A stretch of DNA of 42,554 nt, from positions 1 through 42,554 of IMG/VR virus record IMGVR_UViG_3300036766_000371. The stretch is one strand, 5' to 3'. The position numbers and the translations under genes were made by a program. How positions within the stretch are numbered: the first letter of the stretch is position 1; each line of letters opens with the position of its first letter. The notes below the pieces were generated by a model, which did not search any database, was not told the origin of the DNA, and saw nothing but the letters and a program-made list of their open reading frames with translations. Below, piece after piece: positions 14,244 through 21,057 of this stretch. Source of the stretch: a virus.

Positions 14244-14519
14244 ATGGACAACGCAGTAAGAGAAGCTCGAGCAAGAGCGGTATCCAACACCGTAAACAGC
14301 CAGGGGTGGCCCGTCATTATCGAAACCGCCCTTGCAGTTCTGAAAATCAAAGAAGCCGAAGCTCTGGAATGCGAGGACGACGCCCAAGTCATCCGGCTAC
14401 AGCGCAAGGCACAAGCCGCCAAGGACTTTTTGACGGCGTGGATGCATGAGGTTGATCGGGTGCAGAACCCCGACCTTACCTCCCCCGCAGACGAGTTCAT
14501 TACCGTAACTACCGAGTAA
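14244..14519 (+). CDS. Hypothetical helical protein, 91 aa
   Basis: The product is almost wholly helical and charged (NAVREARARAVSNTVNSQGW, then VLKIKEAEALECEDDAQVIR). Small helical genes between portal and scaffold are common in podoviruses and often serve assembly. ATG 14244 follows the portal stop at once. Its stop overlaps the hairpin that leads the scaffold gene. No family recognised. Confidence 0.6.
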   Translation: MDNAVREARARAVSNTVNSQGWPVIIETALAVLKIKEAEALECEDDAQVIRLQRKAQAAKDFLTAWMHEVDRVQNPDLTSPADEFITVTTE

Positions 14520-14541
14520 GCCCGGGATTGGGCTAAAGGAG
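14519..14541 (+). promoter_or_regulatory. Hairpin plus ribosome site before the scaffold gene
   Basis: AGCCC (14519-14523) and GGGCT (14530-14534) enclose the loop GGGATT, and AAAGGAG follows at once, five bases before ATG 14546. The same loop and downstream arrangement occur at 18027-18049 with a different stem. Confidence 0.5.
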
Positions 14542-14545
14542 CCGT

Positions 14546-15388
14546 ATGCCCGAGATCGACCCCGAAACAATGTCCTTAGAAGAACTCAGGGCCTTGGCGA
14601 ACGCCAAGCCTGAAGCCGTCCTCGAGCCGGCAGTCGAGCAGCCGCGCAACGCCGACGGAACCTTCGCCGCAATAGTGCCGCCCATCGAAGAACCCCTCAC
14701 ACCCACGACCTTCTCCCGCACGATTGACTTGGGGGATGGGTCGGGGAAGCAAGTCTTCACCGCGGAGACGCTTGAGGGGCTGGTCGACAAACTCACCGAC
14801 GCGCAAACCCACGCGACCCGCAAGATTCGCGAGTTGAGTCAGGTCGCGAAGCTCGCTCCGAAAGCGCCGGCGAAGAAGGAACTGACCGCCGACGAAGAAT
14901 ACGTCCTGGGCCAGCGCTTCATCTCCGAGCCATCCAAGGCTATGCGGGAACTGCTGGAAGTGGAATACGGGATGTCTTTCGAGGATATCAAGAACTCAGC
15001 CGCCCAGGCCCGCCAGATCACGCAGGAGCGAGTGGACACCGCCAATGCAAACGCCTGGCTGGAAAAGAACCCGGCCTTCTTCAACAACGATTACAACGGG
15101 CGTAAAATCCGGCAGTATGTCTCCCGTTTCTGCGAAGGCGGCATGACGCAGGAGAACCTGGACACGGCCTACGCCGAACTCAAGACCTCCGAACTGTTGC
15201 AAGAGAAGTCGGCGGATGCGGTCGCTATCGTGCCCGCCGTAGTCGCTGCCGCTGCCCCGAAAGCCCGCGCAAGCTCCCTTTCTGCTCGAGTCTCCACCGT
15301 AGCGCCCCTACCCACCGGCCCCACGCTTGACGAGGCGTACAAGATGCCGATGGACCAGCTGTACGAACTCGCTAACAAACGAGGCTAA
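14546..15388 (+). CDS. Scaffolding protein, 280 aa
   Basis: The product is acidic and helical: MPEIDPETMSLEELRALANA at the start, RNADGTFA near residue 35, and a Pro/Ala-rich linker near residues 225-260. This composition and the position directly before the major capsid gene mark a scaffold that guides prohead assembly and leaves or is degraded before packaging. The end, DEAYKMPMDQLYELANKRG, looks like a short capsid-binding helix. The start is fixed by AAAGGAG. The call is from context and composition, not a strict motif. Confidence 0.75.
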   Translation: MPEIDPETMSLEELRALANAKPEAVLEPAVEQPRNADGTFAAIVPPIEEPLTPTTFSRTIDLGDGSGKQVFTAETLEGLVDKLTDAQTHATRKIRELSQVAKLAPKAPAKKELTADEEYVLGQRFISEPSKAMRELLEVEYGMSFEDIKNSAAQARQITQERVDTANANAWLEKNPAFFNNDYNGRKIRQYVSRFCEGGMTQENLDTAYAELKTSELLQEKSADAVAIVPAVVAAAAPKARASSLSARVSTVAPLPTGPTLDEAYKMPMDQLYELANKRG

Positions 15389-15586
15389 GTTTTGGGAGAA
15401 GGCCACACTACCTCTTCGCTTAGGCGAAGCTCCCAATTAAAGTGTTGGGCTTCCCGGATTGGGAAACCTTGTACCCCCTTGATAAGTACACCCAGGCGAT
15501 CCCTGAGGCACTGTAGAGGAGCCAAGACGCCGAGAGATCGGGTCTGACGGAAAAGCCAGTAACTCAGTACCAAGGAACCCCGCATT
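15389..15586 (+). promoter_or_regulatory. Structured 5' leader of the major capsid gene
   Basis: This 198-bp gap is the longest between late structural genes and is full of possible RNA stems: CTTCGC/GCGAAG with a four-base loop, CCCAA/TTGGG, TTCCC/GGGAA around GGATT (15451-15465), TGTAC/GTACA, and AGAC-CCGA/TCGG-GTCT with a GAGA tetraloop. It may stabilise the capsid mRNA or control its translation. The capsid gene itself has AAGGAA nine bases before ATG 15587. Confidence 0.5.
15442..15516 (+). CDS. Possible 24-aa leader peptide
   Basis: GTG 15442 opens a frame reading (V/M)LGFPDWETLYPLDKYTQA then IPEAL and TAG, with composition like a real protein. It lies inside the capsid leader and covers the TTCCC/GGGAA stem, so translation would affect that hairpin. 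No clear ribosome site is seen, so this is speculative. Confidence 0.22.
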   Translation: MLGFPDWETLYPLDKYTQAIPEAL

Positions 15587-16573
15587 ATGGCTCTTCCCAC
15601 AGTCGCATCCGTTACCAGCGCCGTTACCAGTTTCCCGAGCGTATTTTATGATCGCGTAGCGGTGCAGGAACTCCAGAACAACCTCCACCTGTACGATTGC
15701 ATTGACCGCAAGCCCATGCCCGAGAAGTCCGGCGTGGCGATGCAAATCTTCGGGTATACCAAGCTGGCCGCGAACACCGTGGCCGCGACCGACGGCACGC
15801 CCCAGGCTGCCGGCGTCGCGCTAACAGCTTCCACCGGCACCATCACCCTCTCGCAGTACGTCGACTACGTCACGTACTCCGACAAAGTCATCCTGACGGG
15901 CATCAGCCCGATTGTTCAGGAAGGCTCTGAGCTTCTGGGGTATCGTGGCGCACTCACGGTGGACACCGTCATCAGCACTGCGGTCGACGCCGCGGCCACT
16001 GCGGACGCAACCACCAAGATCGACCTCGCGCACACGGCCTTCATGACCGCCGCGATTGCCCGCAAGGCTGCCATGCAGCTTCGCTCTGTCGACGGTAAAC
16101 CCCGCGAGAACGGATTGTTCGCGGCGGTGATTTACTCGCTGATGGCGTTCGATCTCATCAATGACAGCGCAGCCGGCGGCTTCATCGACCTGATGAAGTA
16201 CACCGACAGCAACGCCAAACAGCTTCAGACCGGCGTCAATCCGGCCTCTCAGGTTGTGGCGACGGTGGGCGGGATTCAGTTTGTCGAATCCAACAGCCTG
16301 CCGGTGATCGCTAATTTCGCCTCCACGGGCGTTAACGGCTATCGCGCTTACGTGTTCGCGAAGAACGCTTTCTTCCAGGCGTCGTTGGGCAAAACCCAAG
16401 TCGGCTCGAAGAACTTCAGCGTGGAACAGAAGATGTTCGACGGGACCAACTCTTTGGACCCCGCCGGCGTCATCCGTGCCGCGTCTGTCTACAGCTTTTT
16501 CTACGGTATCGCCAAGCGCCCCCAGGGCGTGAACGTATTCCGTAGAATAACCTCTGAGTCAAGTATCGGATAA
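15587..16573 (+). CDS. Major capsid protein, N4 gp56 family, 328 aa
   Basis: The start (VFYDRVAVQELQNNLHLYDC), the segment LSQYVDYVTYSDKVILTGIS and the end GVIRAASVYSFFYGIAKRPQ fit the N4-gp56 family of HK97-fold capsid proteins. It forms the icosahedral shell with help from the scaffold encoded before it. The length is slightly below the larger family members. ATG 15587 lies after a long structured leader, which may allow extra-high expression. A strong hairpin follows the stop. Confidence 0.85.
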   Translation: MALPTVASVTSAVTSFPSVFYDRVAVQELQNNLHLYDCIDRKPMPEKSGVAMQIFGYTKLAANTVAATDGTPQAAGVALTASTGTITLSQYVDYVTYSDKVILTGISPIVQEGSELLGYRGALTVDTVISTAVDAAATADATTKIDLAHTAFMTAAIARKAAMQLRSVDGKPRENGLFAAVIYSLMAFDLINDSAAGGFIDLMKYTDSNAKQLQTGVNPASQVVATVGGIQFVESNSLPVIANFASTGVNGYRAYVFAKNAFFQASLGKTQVGSKNFSVEQKMFDGTNSLDPAGVIRAASVYSFFYGIAKRPQGVNVFRRITSESSIG

Positions 16574-16622
16574 CAAAGGACTTAGCGGTTCTTATAGAGA
16601 ACCTGCTTAACGAGCCGCTTTG
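16574..16622 (+). other. Nested hairpin after the capsid gene
   Basis: GGTTCT/AGAACC (16587-16603) forms a perfect 6-bp stem with loop TATAG. An outer pairing AGCGG/CCGCT (16584-16588 with 16615-16619), partly sharing bases, and CAAAG/CTTTG (16574-16578 with 16618-16622) are also possible. No T-run follows, so this is more likely an RNA processing or stability element than an intrinsic terminator. It starts with the 13-mer also found at 3898. Confidence 0.5.
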
Positions 16623-16646
16623 CCTTTCCCTCCTGTAGTAACTCAT

Positions 16647-16781
16647 GTGACCAAAACATGCAGCCAATGCGGTGTAGAGAAGCCTCGGTCGGAATTCTAT
16701 CGAGTTACCGACAAAGGCCCCTACAGCGTAAAGGCTGCTTGTAAGGTCTGCACTTGTTCTCGAATACTTGGAGGCACGTAA
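16647..16781 (+). CDS. Orphan zinc finger of endonuclease VII type, 44 aa
   Basis: A GTG start opens a 44-residue frame beginning (V/M)TKTCSQCGVEKPRSEFYRV and continuing AACKVCTCSR. The pattern CxxCGxxKPxxEF...CKxC is the zinc finger found in HNH/endonuclease VII proteins, where it normally precedes an HNH core that is absent here. It may be a remnant of a homing-type nuclease or a small DNA-binding protein. The upstream ATG at 16645 is followed at once by TGA. The ribosome site is weak. Confidence 0.5.
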   Translation: MTKTCSQCGVEKPRSEFYRVTDKGPYSVKAACKVCTCSRILGGT

Positions 16782-16784
16782 CTG

Positions 16785-17303
16785 ATGCTGATCTACGACA
16801 GTTCCGCCAGCCTCGGTGATAAGCTGCTCTCCCCCGAGGAAGGCAATTTCAAACTGAGGGAAGGGAATCAGACCCTCATCGATTCAAAGAAGCTCCCCGG
16901 CCAATCCCTCCTCGAAAACAAAGACATGGCAATCGGCCGAGCCATGCAGCCCTCCGAGTTTATCGCGAAGCTCCAGAAGTTGAACCACAAGATCATCGTT
17001 GAAAAAGGCGGCTTCCCCAACGCCGTCGCCGTGCGCTACCCCACGTGGGATGAGGACGAGAAGAAAACCGTCCGCAAGTACGTCTCCGGCTTCATGGTGA
17101 ACGACGTGCTACAGGAGTTCTCCAATATCACCGTTGACGCGAAAGGCCTCCCCCACCGCGAAGTGCGGGGATGGCGCTCCGTCCTTCTCGCCCTCATTAA
17201 GCAGGGCATACTGACCTACCCCCAAGTGAAAGCGATGTTTGGGGAAGCCATCGGCCAGAGAAGCAGCCTGTGGGACCAGCAAACGAGGGAACGCCGAGTA
17301 TGA
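16785..17303 (+). CDS. Hypothetical protein after capsid gene, 172 aa
   Basis: The product starts MLIYDSSASLGDKLLSPEEG and contains VVKGG-like and RYPTWDEDEKKTVRKYVSGF segments with mixed alpha/beta composition. No motif is recognised. Its stop overlaps the ATG of the glycosyltransferase gene as ATGA, so the two are translationally coupled. It could be a head-completion protein or a partner of the glycosylation genes. Confidence 0.6.
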   Translation: MLIYDSSASLGDKLLSPEEGNFKLREGNQTLIDSKKLPGQSLLENKDMAIGRAMQPSEFIAKLQKLNHKIIVEKGGFPNAVAVRYPTWDEDEKKTVRKYVSGFMVNDVLQEFSNITVDAKGLPHREVRGWRSVLLALIKQGILTYPQVKAMFGEAIGQRSSLWDQQTRERRV

Positions 17304-18019
17304 GTCAGACAAGAGTCAAGCGGGCTCCGATCCAGGGGCAGCACAATGAAGACCCCTTCGCAGCGGCAAGAGTGCTCAACATGGGCACCTACAAAGACCT
17401 CTCGACGGTGTGGGTAACCCCCGTCAAGGACGGCAAGCTCGACCTCCAGATCATGTTTCAATCCTGGCTGCCGATGCTCACCCCCCTCAACCAGAAGGTG
17501 ATGCGCCTCGGCATAAAGAACGCCGAAGTTGGCCAAGCCTACGAAGCCGCGGTCGAGATGATCCTTCGCGATCCAATTCCGTGGAAGTACATGCTCACCT
17601 TGGAGCATGACAACCTTCCACCCCGCGACGGTCTGCTCCGGCTGTACGAGGCCATGACCACCTCCGACTACGACGTTATTGGTGGGTTGTATTGGCTGAA
17701 AGGCGAGTTCGGCGCTCCGATGATCTACGGAGACCCGGCCGTCCCCGGCGACTTCGCTCCGCAAGCCCCGGTCCCGGACACGCTACAGCGCACCAACGGG
17801 CTAGGCATGGGCTTCAACCTCTTCAAGGTTGAGATGTTCCGAAAGATTCCGCAACCGTGGTTTATACCCCCCTCGGTCATTGCCGGCATCCCCTCCGACG
17901 AAGACGCCTCCCAAGATTTGTTCTTCTACAACAAGGCCGCGAAGTACGGCTTCAAGTTTGCCTGTGATACGCGGATCAAAGTGGGCCACATGAATTTGGA
18001 ATCGCGGGAAGTATGGTAA
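17300..18019 (+). CDS. Glycosyltransferase-like (GT-A fold) protein, 239 aa
   Basis: The order ILRDPIPWKYMLTLEHDNLP, then YEAMTTSDYDVIGGLYWLKG, then GLGMGFNLFKVEMFRKI is the layout of GT-A-type glycosyltransferases: a metal-binding E/D-H-D box, then a sugar-pocket region and a GxGF loop. It would transfer a sugar from a nucleotide donor to a protein or glycan. It is coupled to the preceding gene (ATGA). An FkbM methyltransferase and a second, two-domain transferase follow within 1.5 kb. The acceptor is unknown; virion proteins are likely by context. Confidence 0.7.
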   Translation: MSQTRVKRAPIQGQHNEDPFAAARVLNMGTYKDLSTVWVTPVKDGKLDLQIMFQSWLPMLTPLNQKVMRLGIKNAEVGQAYEAAVEMILRDPIPWKYMLTLEHDNLPPRDGLLRLYEAMTTSDYDVIGGLYWLKGEFGAPMIYGDPAVPGDFAPQAPVPDTLQRTNGLGMGFNLFKVEMFRKIPQPWFIPPSVIAGIPSDEDASQDLFFYNKAAKYGFKFACDTRIKVGHMNLESREVW

Positions 18020-18026
18020 CAACTAA

Positions 18027-18049
18027 GCGCGGGATTGCGCAAAAGGGAG
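18027..18049 (+). promoter_or_regulatory. Small hairpin plus ribosome site
   Basis: GCGC (18027-18030) and GCGC (18037-18040) enclose GGGATT, followed by AAGGGAG, nine bases before ATG 18058. It mirrors the element at 14519-14541, with a different stem and the same loop. The stem has only four base pairs. Confidence 0.4.
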
Positions 18050-18057
18050 TAACAACA

Positions 18058-18453
18058 ATGGCAGAAGGAATGAACCTCACCGCAGAGCAGTTGCAAACGC
18101 TCATCACCTCGGCAGTAACCGCCGCCGTATCGGAATCACGGAAGCCGGCCCCCCTCACGGACGCACAGGAGGCGGAGATTCTGCAAGCCAACGACATGCG
18201 CCTTCAACAGCGCGACCTCGTTCTCCAGGGTGAGGCCAACAAGCGAGCTCTCCAGGCCGCGTGCTCGCACATGCGCCGCGATAACACATGCAGTTGCGTG
18301 TATGTCGCCTCGGGGAATTACATCATCGACCAACAGTGTCAGGCGATCATCCGCCCCGGCACCGCCCCGGAAGGCTACGCGGGCAACGACATCTACGACA
18401 CCCAACTGTTCAACCGCCTGTTCCAGATGAGCGAATCAGCAGCGACGTTCTAA
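18058..18453 (+). CDS. Hypothetical protein, 131 aa
   Basis: A helical N-terminal half (LTAEQLQTLITSAVTAAVSE) and a C-terminal half with several cysteines (ACSHMRRDNTCSCVYVASGN) and a Gly/Pro loop. It lies between two glycan-modifying genes. The ATG at 18058 has AAGGGAG upstream; a frame open from 18013 overlaps the previous gene and is not used. It might be the modified protein or a small virion protein, but that is a guess. Confidence 0.55.
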   Translation: MAEGMNLTAEQLQTLITSAVTAAVSESRKPAPLTDAQEAEILQANDMRLQQRDLVLQGEANKRALQAACSHMRRDNTCSCVYVASGNYIIDQQCQAIIRPGTAPEGYAGNDIYDTQLFNRLFQMSESAATF

Positions 18454-18454
18454 C

Positions 18455-19108
18455 ATGAACGTCACCCTCTCCGGCGAGTCCTTCCGCGTCGTGCCCGACC
18501 CCTTCTGGGAGTGGGCAGCCTCGGGGACGTGGGAGCCGTACACCTTCGCGACACTCGCGAAGTACCTCCCCCTTCACAAGACCTACCTCGACGTGGGCGC
18601 GTGGATCGGCCCTACGGCCCTGTACGCATCGCGCTTCTGCAATCGCATAATTGCGATAGAGCCCGACCTGGTCGCGTACCAAACGCTACGGGAGAACGCC
18701 GCCCTGAACGGCAACGTGATCCGCGCCATGTACCCGGTGGCGCTGATGGACTACGACGGCACGGTGCTCCTCGGAAGTGAGGAGATGGGTAACAGCATGA
18801 CCCGCCTTTCTGCCGCGCACCCCGGCTGCGCCGTCGCCGAAGTCCTCTGTGAGACCATCAGCACCTTCGTAGACGATCTCGAGGTGGAGCGCCCCATCTT
18901 CATTAAGATGGACGCAGAGGGCGCGGAAGAGTTCATCCTCCGCGACAAGGCCTTCTTCGAGAAGCACAAGCCCACGCTCTACCTCAGTCTGCACCCACAG
19001 TGGTTCAGAAATCCGGATACCGCGATGGAAACCATTGACGGCATCGGAAAGCTGTACGCACACCGGCACGAAATCAGCAACAACATTCTCCTTTTCACGG
19101 ACCTCTAA
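18455..19108 (+). CDS. FkbM family SAM-dependent methyltransferase, 217 aa
   Basis: The Rossmann motifs are clear: motif I TYLDVGAWIGPTALYASRF (residues 43-61), the acidic ribose-binding IEPD (68-71), and IKMDAEGAEEFIL typical of FkbM-type enzymes, which O-methylate sugars or natural products. Full length for the family. It lies between two glycosyltransferase genes, so it probably caps or decorates the glycan they build. The ATG is two bases after the preceding stop. Donor and acceptor are not shown by the sequence. Confidence 0.85.
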   Translation: MNVTLSGESFRVVPDPFWEWAASGTWEPYTFATLAKYLPLHKTYLDVGAWIGPTALYASRFCNRIIAIEPDLVAYQTLRENAALNGNVIRAMYPVALMDYDGTVLLGSEEMGNSMTRLSAAHPGCAVAEVLCETISTFVDDLEVERPIFIKMDAEGAEEFILRDKAFFEKHKPTLYLSLHPQWFRNPDTAMETIDGIGKLYAHRHEISNNILLFTDL

Positions 19109-19456
19109 ATGCCCTCTATCAAGCAATCCGAAACCTCGCAGGCTACCACCATCGGGGCGTCTACCGCCGAGACCACGATTGTGGCCGCGGACCCGAACTT
19201 CCGCCGCAATCTGTCCGGGTTGGTCATCACCACCCTGAACGCCGCTGCCTCCACTCTTACGCTCCGTGACTCCGCTGCCGGACTTACAAAGGCAGTCTTT
19301 GATTACCCCAACGCCGCGGCGGTTCCGACCACGCCCTTCATTGTGAACTTCGATCCTCCGCTACAGCAAGACACGAAGAACACCACCTGGACGATCCAGG
19401 CGTCGGCCAGCGCCACGGGGTTTAAGATCACCGCGCTGTTCGTCTCGGAGAACTAG
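19109..19456 (+). CDS. Hypothetical beta-rich protein, 115 aa
   Basis: The product (SETSQATTIGASTAETTIVA, then LSGLVITTLNAAASTLTLRD) is an Ala/Thr-rich beta protein ending ITALFVSEN. It resembles small phage decoration or fibre-associated proteins and the product at 6564-6929 in style. It sits inside the glycan cassette, directly after the FkbM gene, so it could be a glycan acceptor; that is inference only. Confidence 0.55.
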   Translation: MPSIKQSETSQATTIGASTAETTIVAADPNFRRNLSGLVITTLNAAASTLTLRDSAAGLTKAVFDYPNAAAVPTTPFIVNFDPPLQQDTKNTTWTIQASASATGFKITALFVSEN

Positions 19457-19462
19457 GACGGG

Positions 19463-20797
19463 ATGGACTACACCCTAGTAATTACGAGTAGCAACCGGCA
19501 CTGGCTGCTACAGCAAACCTTGGCGTCGTTCGAGGCCACCGCGGACATCCAACCCCGGCACATAATCGTGGTGGAGGACAGCAACGCAGAACGGCCGGCC
19601 TTCCTCCCCGCTCACCGAGTCCAGTGGATTTCCAACGGAGAGCCCCGCGGCCAAATCTACTCCGTCGATAAAGCCTATGAGCATGTCAAAACCCCCTACA
19701 TCTTCCACTGCGAAGATGACTGGGGATTTCGAAATACCGGCTACATGGCCGACTCCCTGGCGATACTGGAACAGAATCCAGACATCCTTCAAGTGTGGCT
19801 GCGCGGCGTTCCGACTCGCTTGGATATTATCAATACTCGAATCGTTTACGAGTGCCAGCCTGACCCGCGTGGTTTCTCCACAGTCAAGTGGTCGTGGCCG
19901 GGGTATCCGAATCTGCCTGACGGCCTCGGTTTCAGTTTCAACCCCGGGCTCCGCCGCTTCTCCGACTACCAGCGGATCGGCAGCTATGGGCGGCACGTTG
20001 GATATGACCCCCAAGGTTGCGGGGAGCAGGCCATCGCTAAGCTCTACTCTGATCTTGGGTACAAGTCGGCTATCCTCCCCTACGCCCACGTCTATCATAC
20101 CGGCGAAGAGTCTCACGTCCCCCGGAAGTCAAACAAGCCCGCTCCAAAGATTCTACTCGCCGTCCTGACCGCGAACCATCTCGACTACTCTCTTTTCCGG
20201 GCTCTCCAACAGAAGACGTGGGGCCGGGTGTGGGAGAACGGGGTTAGCGGGCTCCAGAAGGACGGCCCGAACGAGCGTCAACAGGCCGTTCAAGAAACGT
20301 GGTTCAAAGACGCGGAGGCGCACAAGAATGTTACTGCGAAGTTCTTCACCGGAGAGGAGCTCAATACCCCGGACGACCACGTCCACCTCCCGCTCAAGAT
20401 GCGTGCAGTATGCCGATGGATGGTCGATCACGACTACGACCTCATGTTCCGCCCCGACGATGACACCTTCGTCCACGTTGACCGGCTCGTCCGGGAGGGC
20501 ATGGATTTCTACGGAGACTACGCCGGAGTCGACGAAGGTGGCTTCATTATCGGTGGTCCCGGGATGTGGCTCTCCCGACGGGCCTGCGAGTTACTATCGG
20601 CCGCAGACGTTCCCCCCTACGAAGTAGAGTGGCGCGATGATGCTTGGATTGGAGATGTCCTTCGCTCCCATGGCATACGCCCCGGCAACGACCTCCCCGG
20701 CCATCATATCCAAGGCCAGTCGCAGTACGGAACGAGAATCGCGCTGCACCCCGTTTCACCAACCCAAATGAGAGAGATGTACAAGGTGGTGGTATGA
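19463..20797 (+). CDS. Two-domain glycosyltransferase fusion, 444 aa
   Basis: Residues 1 to about 225 form a GT2-like domain: MDYTLVITSSNRHWLLQQTL, then IIVVEDSN and the metal-binding FHCEDDWGF near residue 85. Residues from about 228 form a second GT-A domain of fringe/galactosyltransferase (GT31-like) type: LLAVLTANH, QETWFKDA, FRPDDDTFVHVDRL (DxD near 330) and EWRDDAWIGDVLRSHGI. Two complete transferase domains in one chain could add two sugars in sequence. It is coupled by ATGA to the next gene. Such a fusion within a phage head-tail operon is unusual. Confidence 0.75.
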   Translation: MDYTLVITSSNRHWLLQQTLASFEATADIQPRHIIVVEDSNAERPAFLPAHRVQWISNGEPRGQIYSVDKAYEHVKTPYIFHCEDDWGFRNTGYMADSLAILEQNPDILQVWLRGVPTRLDIINTRIVYECQPDPRGFSTVKWSWPGYPNLPDGLGFSFNPGLRRFSDYQRIGSYGRHVGYDPQGCGEQAIAKLYSDLGYKSAILPYAHVYHTGEESHVPRKSNKPAPKILLAVLTANHLDYSLFRALQQKTWGRVWENGVSGLQKDGPNERQQAVQETWFKDAEAHKNVTAKFFTGEELNTPDDHVHLPLKMRAVCRWMVDHDYDLMFRPDDDTFVHVDRLVREGMDFYGDYAGVDEGGFIIGGPGMWLSRRACELLSAADVPPYEVEWRDDAWIGDVLRSHGIRPGNDLPGHHIQGQSQYGTRIALHPVSPTQMREMYKVVV

Positions 20798-21057
20798 ACG
20801 TACCGAAGTTCTTCCTAGTGTCCTCACGCTGTACGGAAGCGCAGATCGAAAAGGCAAGGGAAGCCTTCGACCTCACTCCCGTGGATGTAGCGTTGGTTGC
20901 GCGGCCCCAAGACGTTGAACTGGCGCGGAAGATCACCGAGCAGGTTACGGGGCTGCACCGGCCCGTAGCCATCGTCGCGGACTTTGAAAACCCCCTCACC
21001 ATCATCATGGAAGACGGCTCTGTTGTAGCCGTCAGCTTGGACCCCATCAATGCCTAA
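20794..21057 (+). CDS. Hypothetical protein, 87 aa
   Basis: A small alpha/beta protein, starting MNVPKFFLVSSRCTEAQIEK and ending EDGSVVAVSLDPINA. The ATG overlaps the stop of the glycosyltransferase gene and its end overlaps the next gene by eight bases. No family is recognised. Position suggests a link to glycan transfer or tail assembly. Confidence 0.55.
   Translation: MNVPKFFLVSSRCTEAQIEKAREAFDLTPVDVALVARPQDVELARKITEQVTGLHRPVAIVADFENPLTIIMEDGSVVAVSLDPINA

Noticed and set aside
15389-16781. Group I intron or homing element around the capsid gene
   Set aside because: The stems before and the zinc-finger ORF after the gene suggested it, but the capsid frame is intact with normal ends and I cannot assign the P/Q/R/S core elements.
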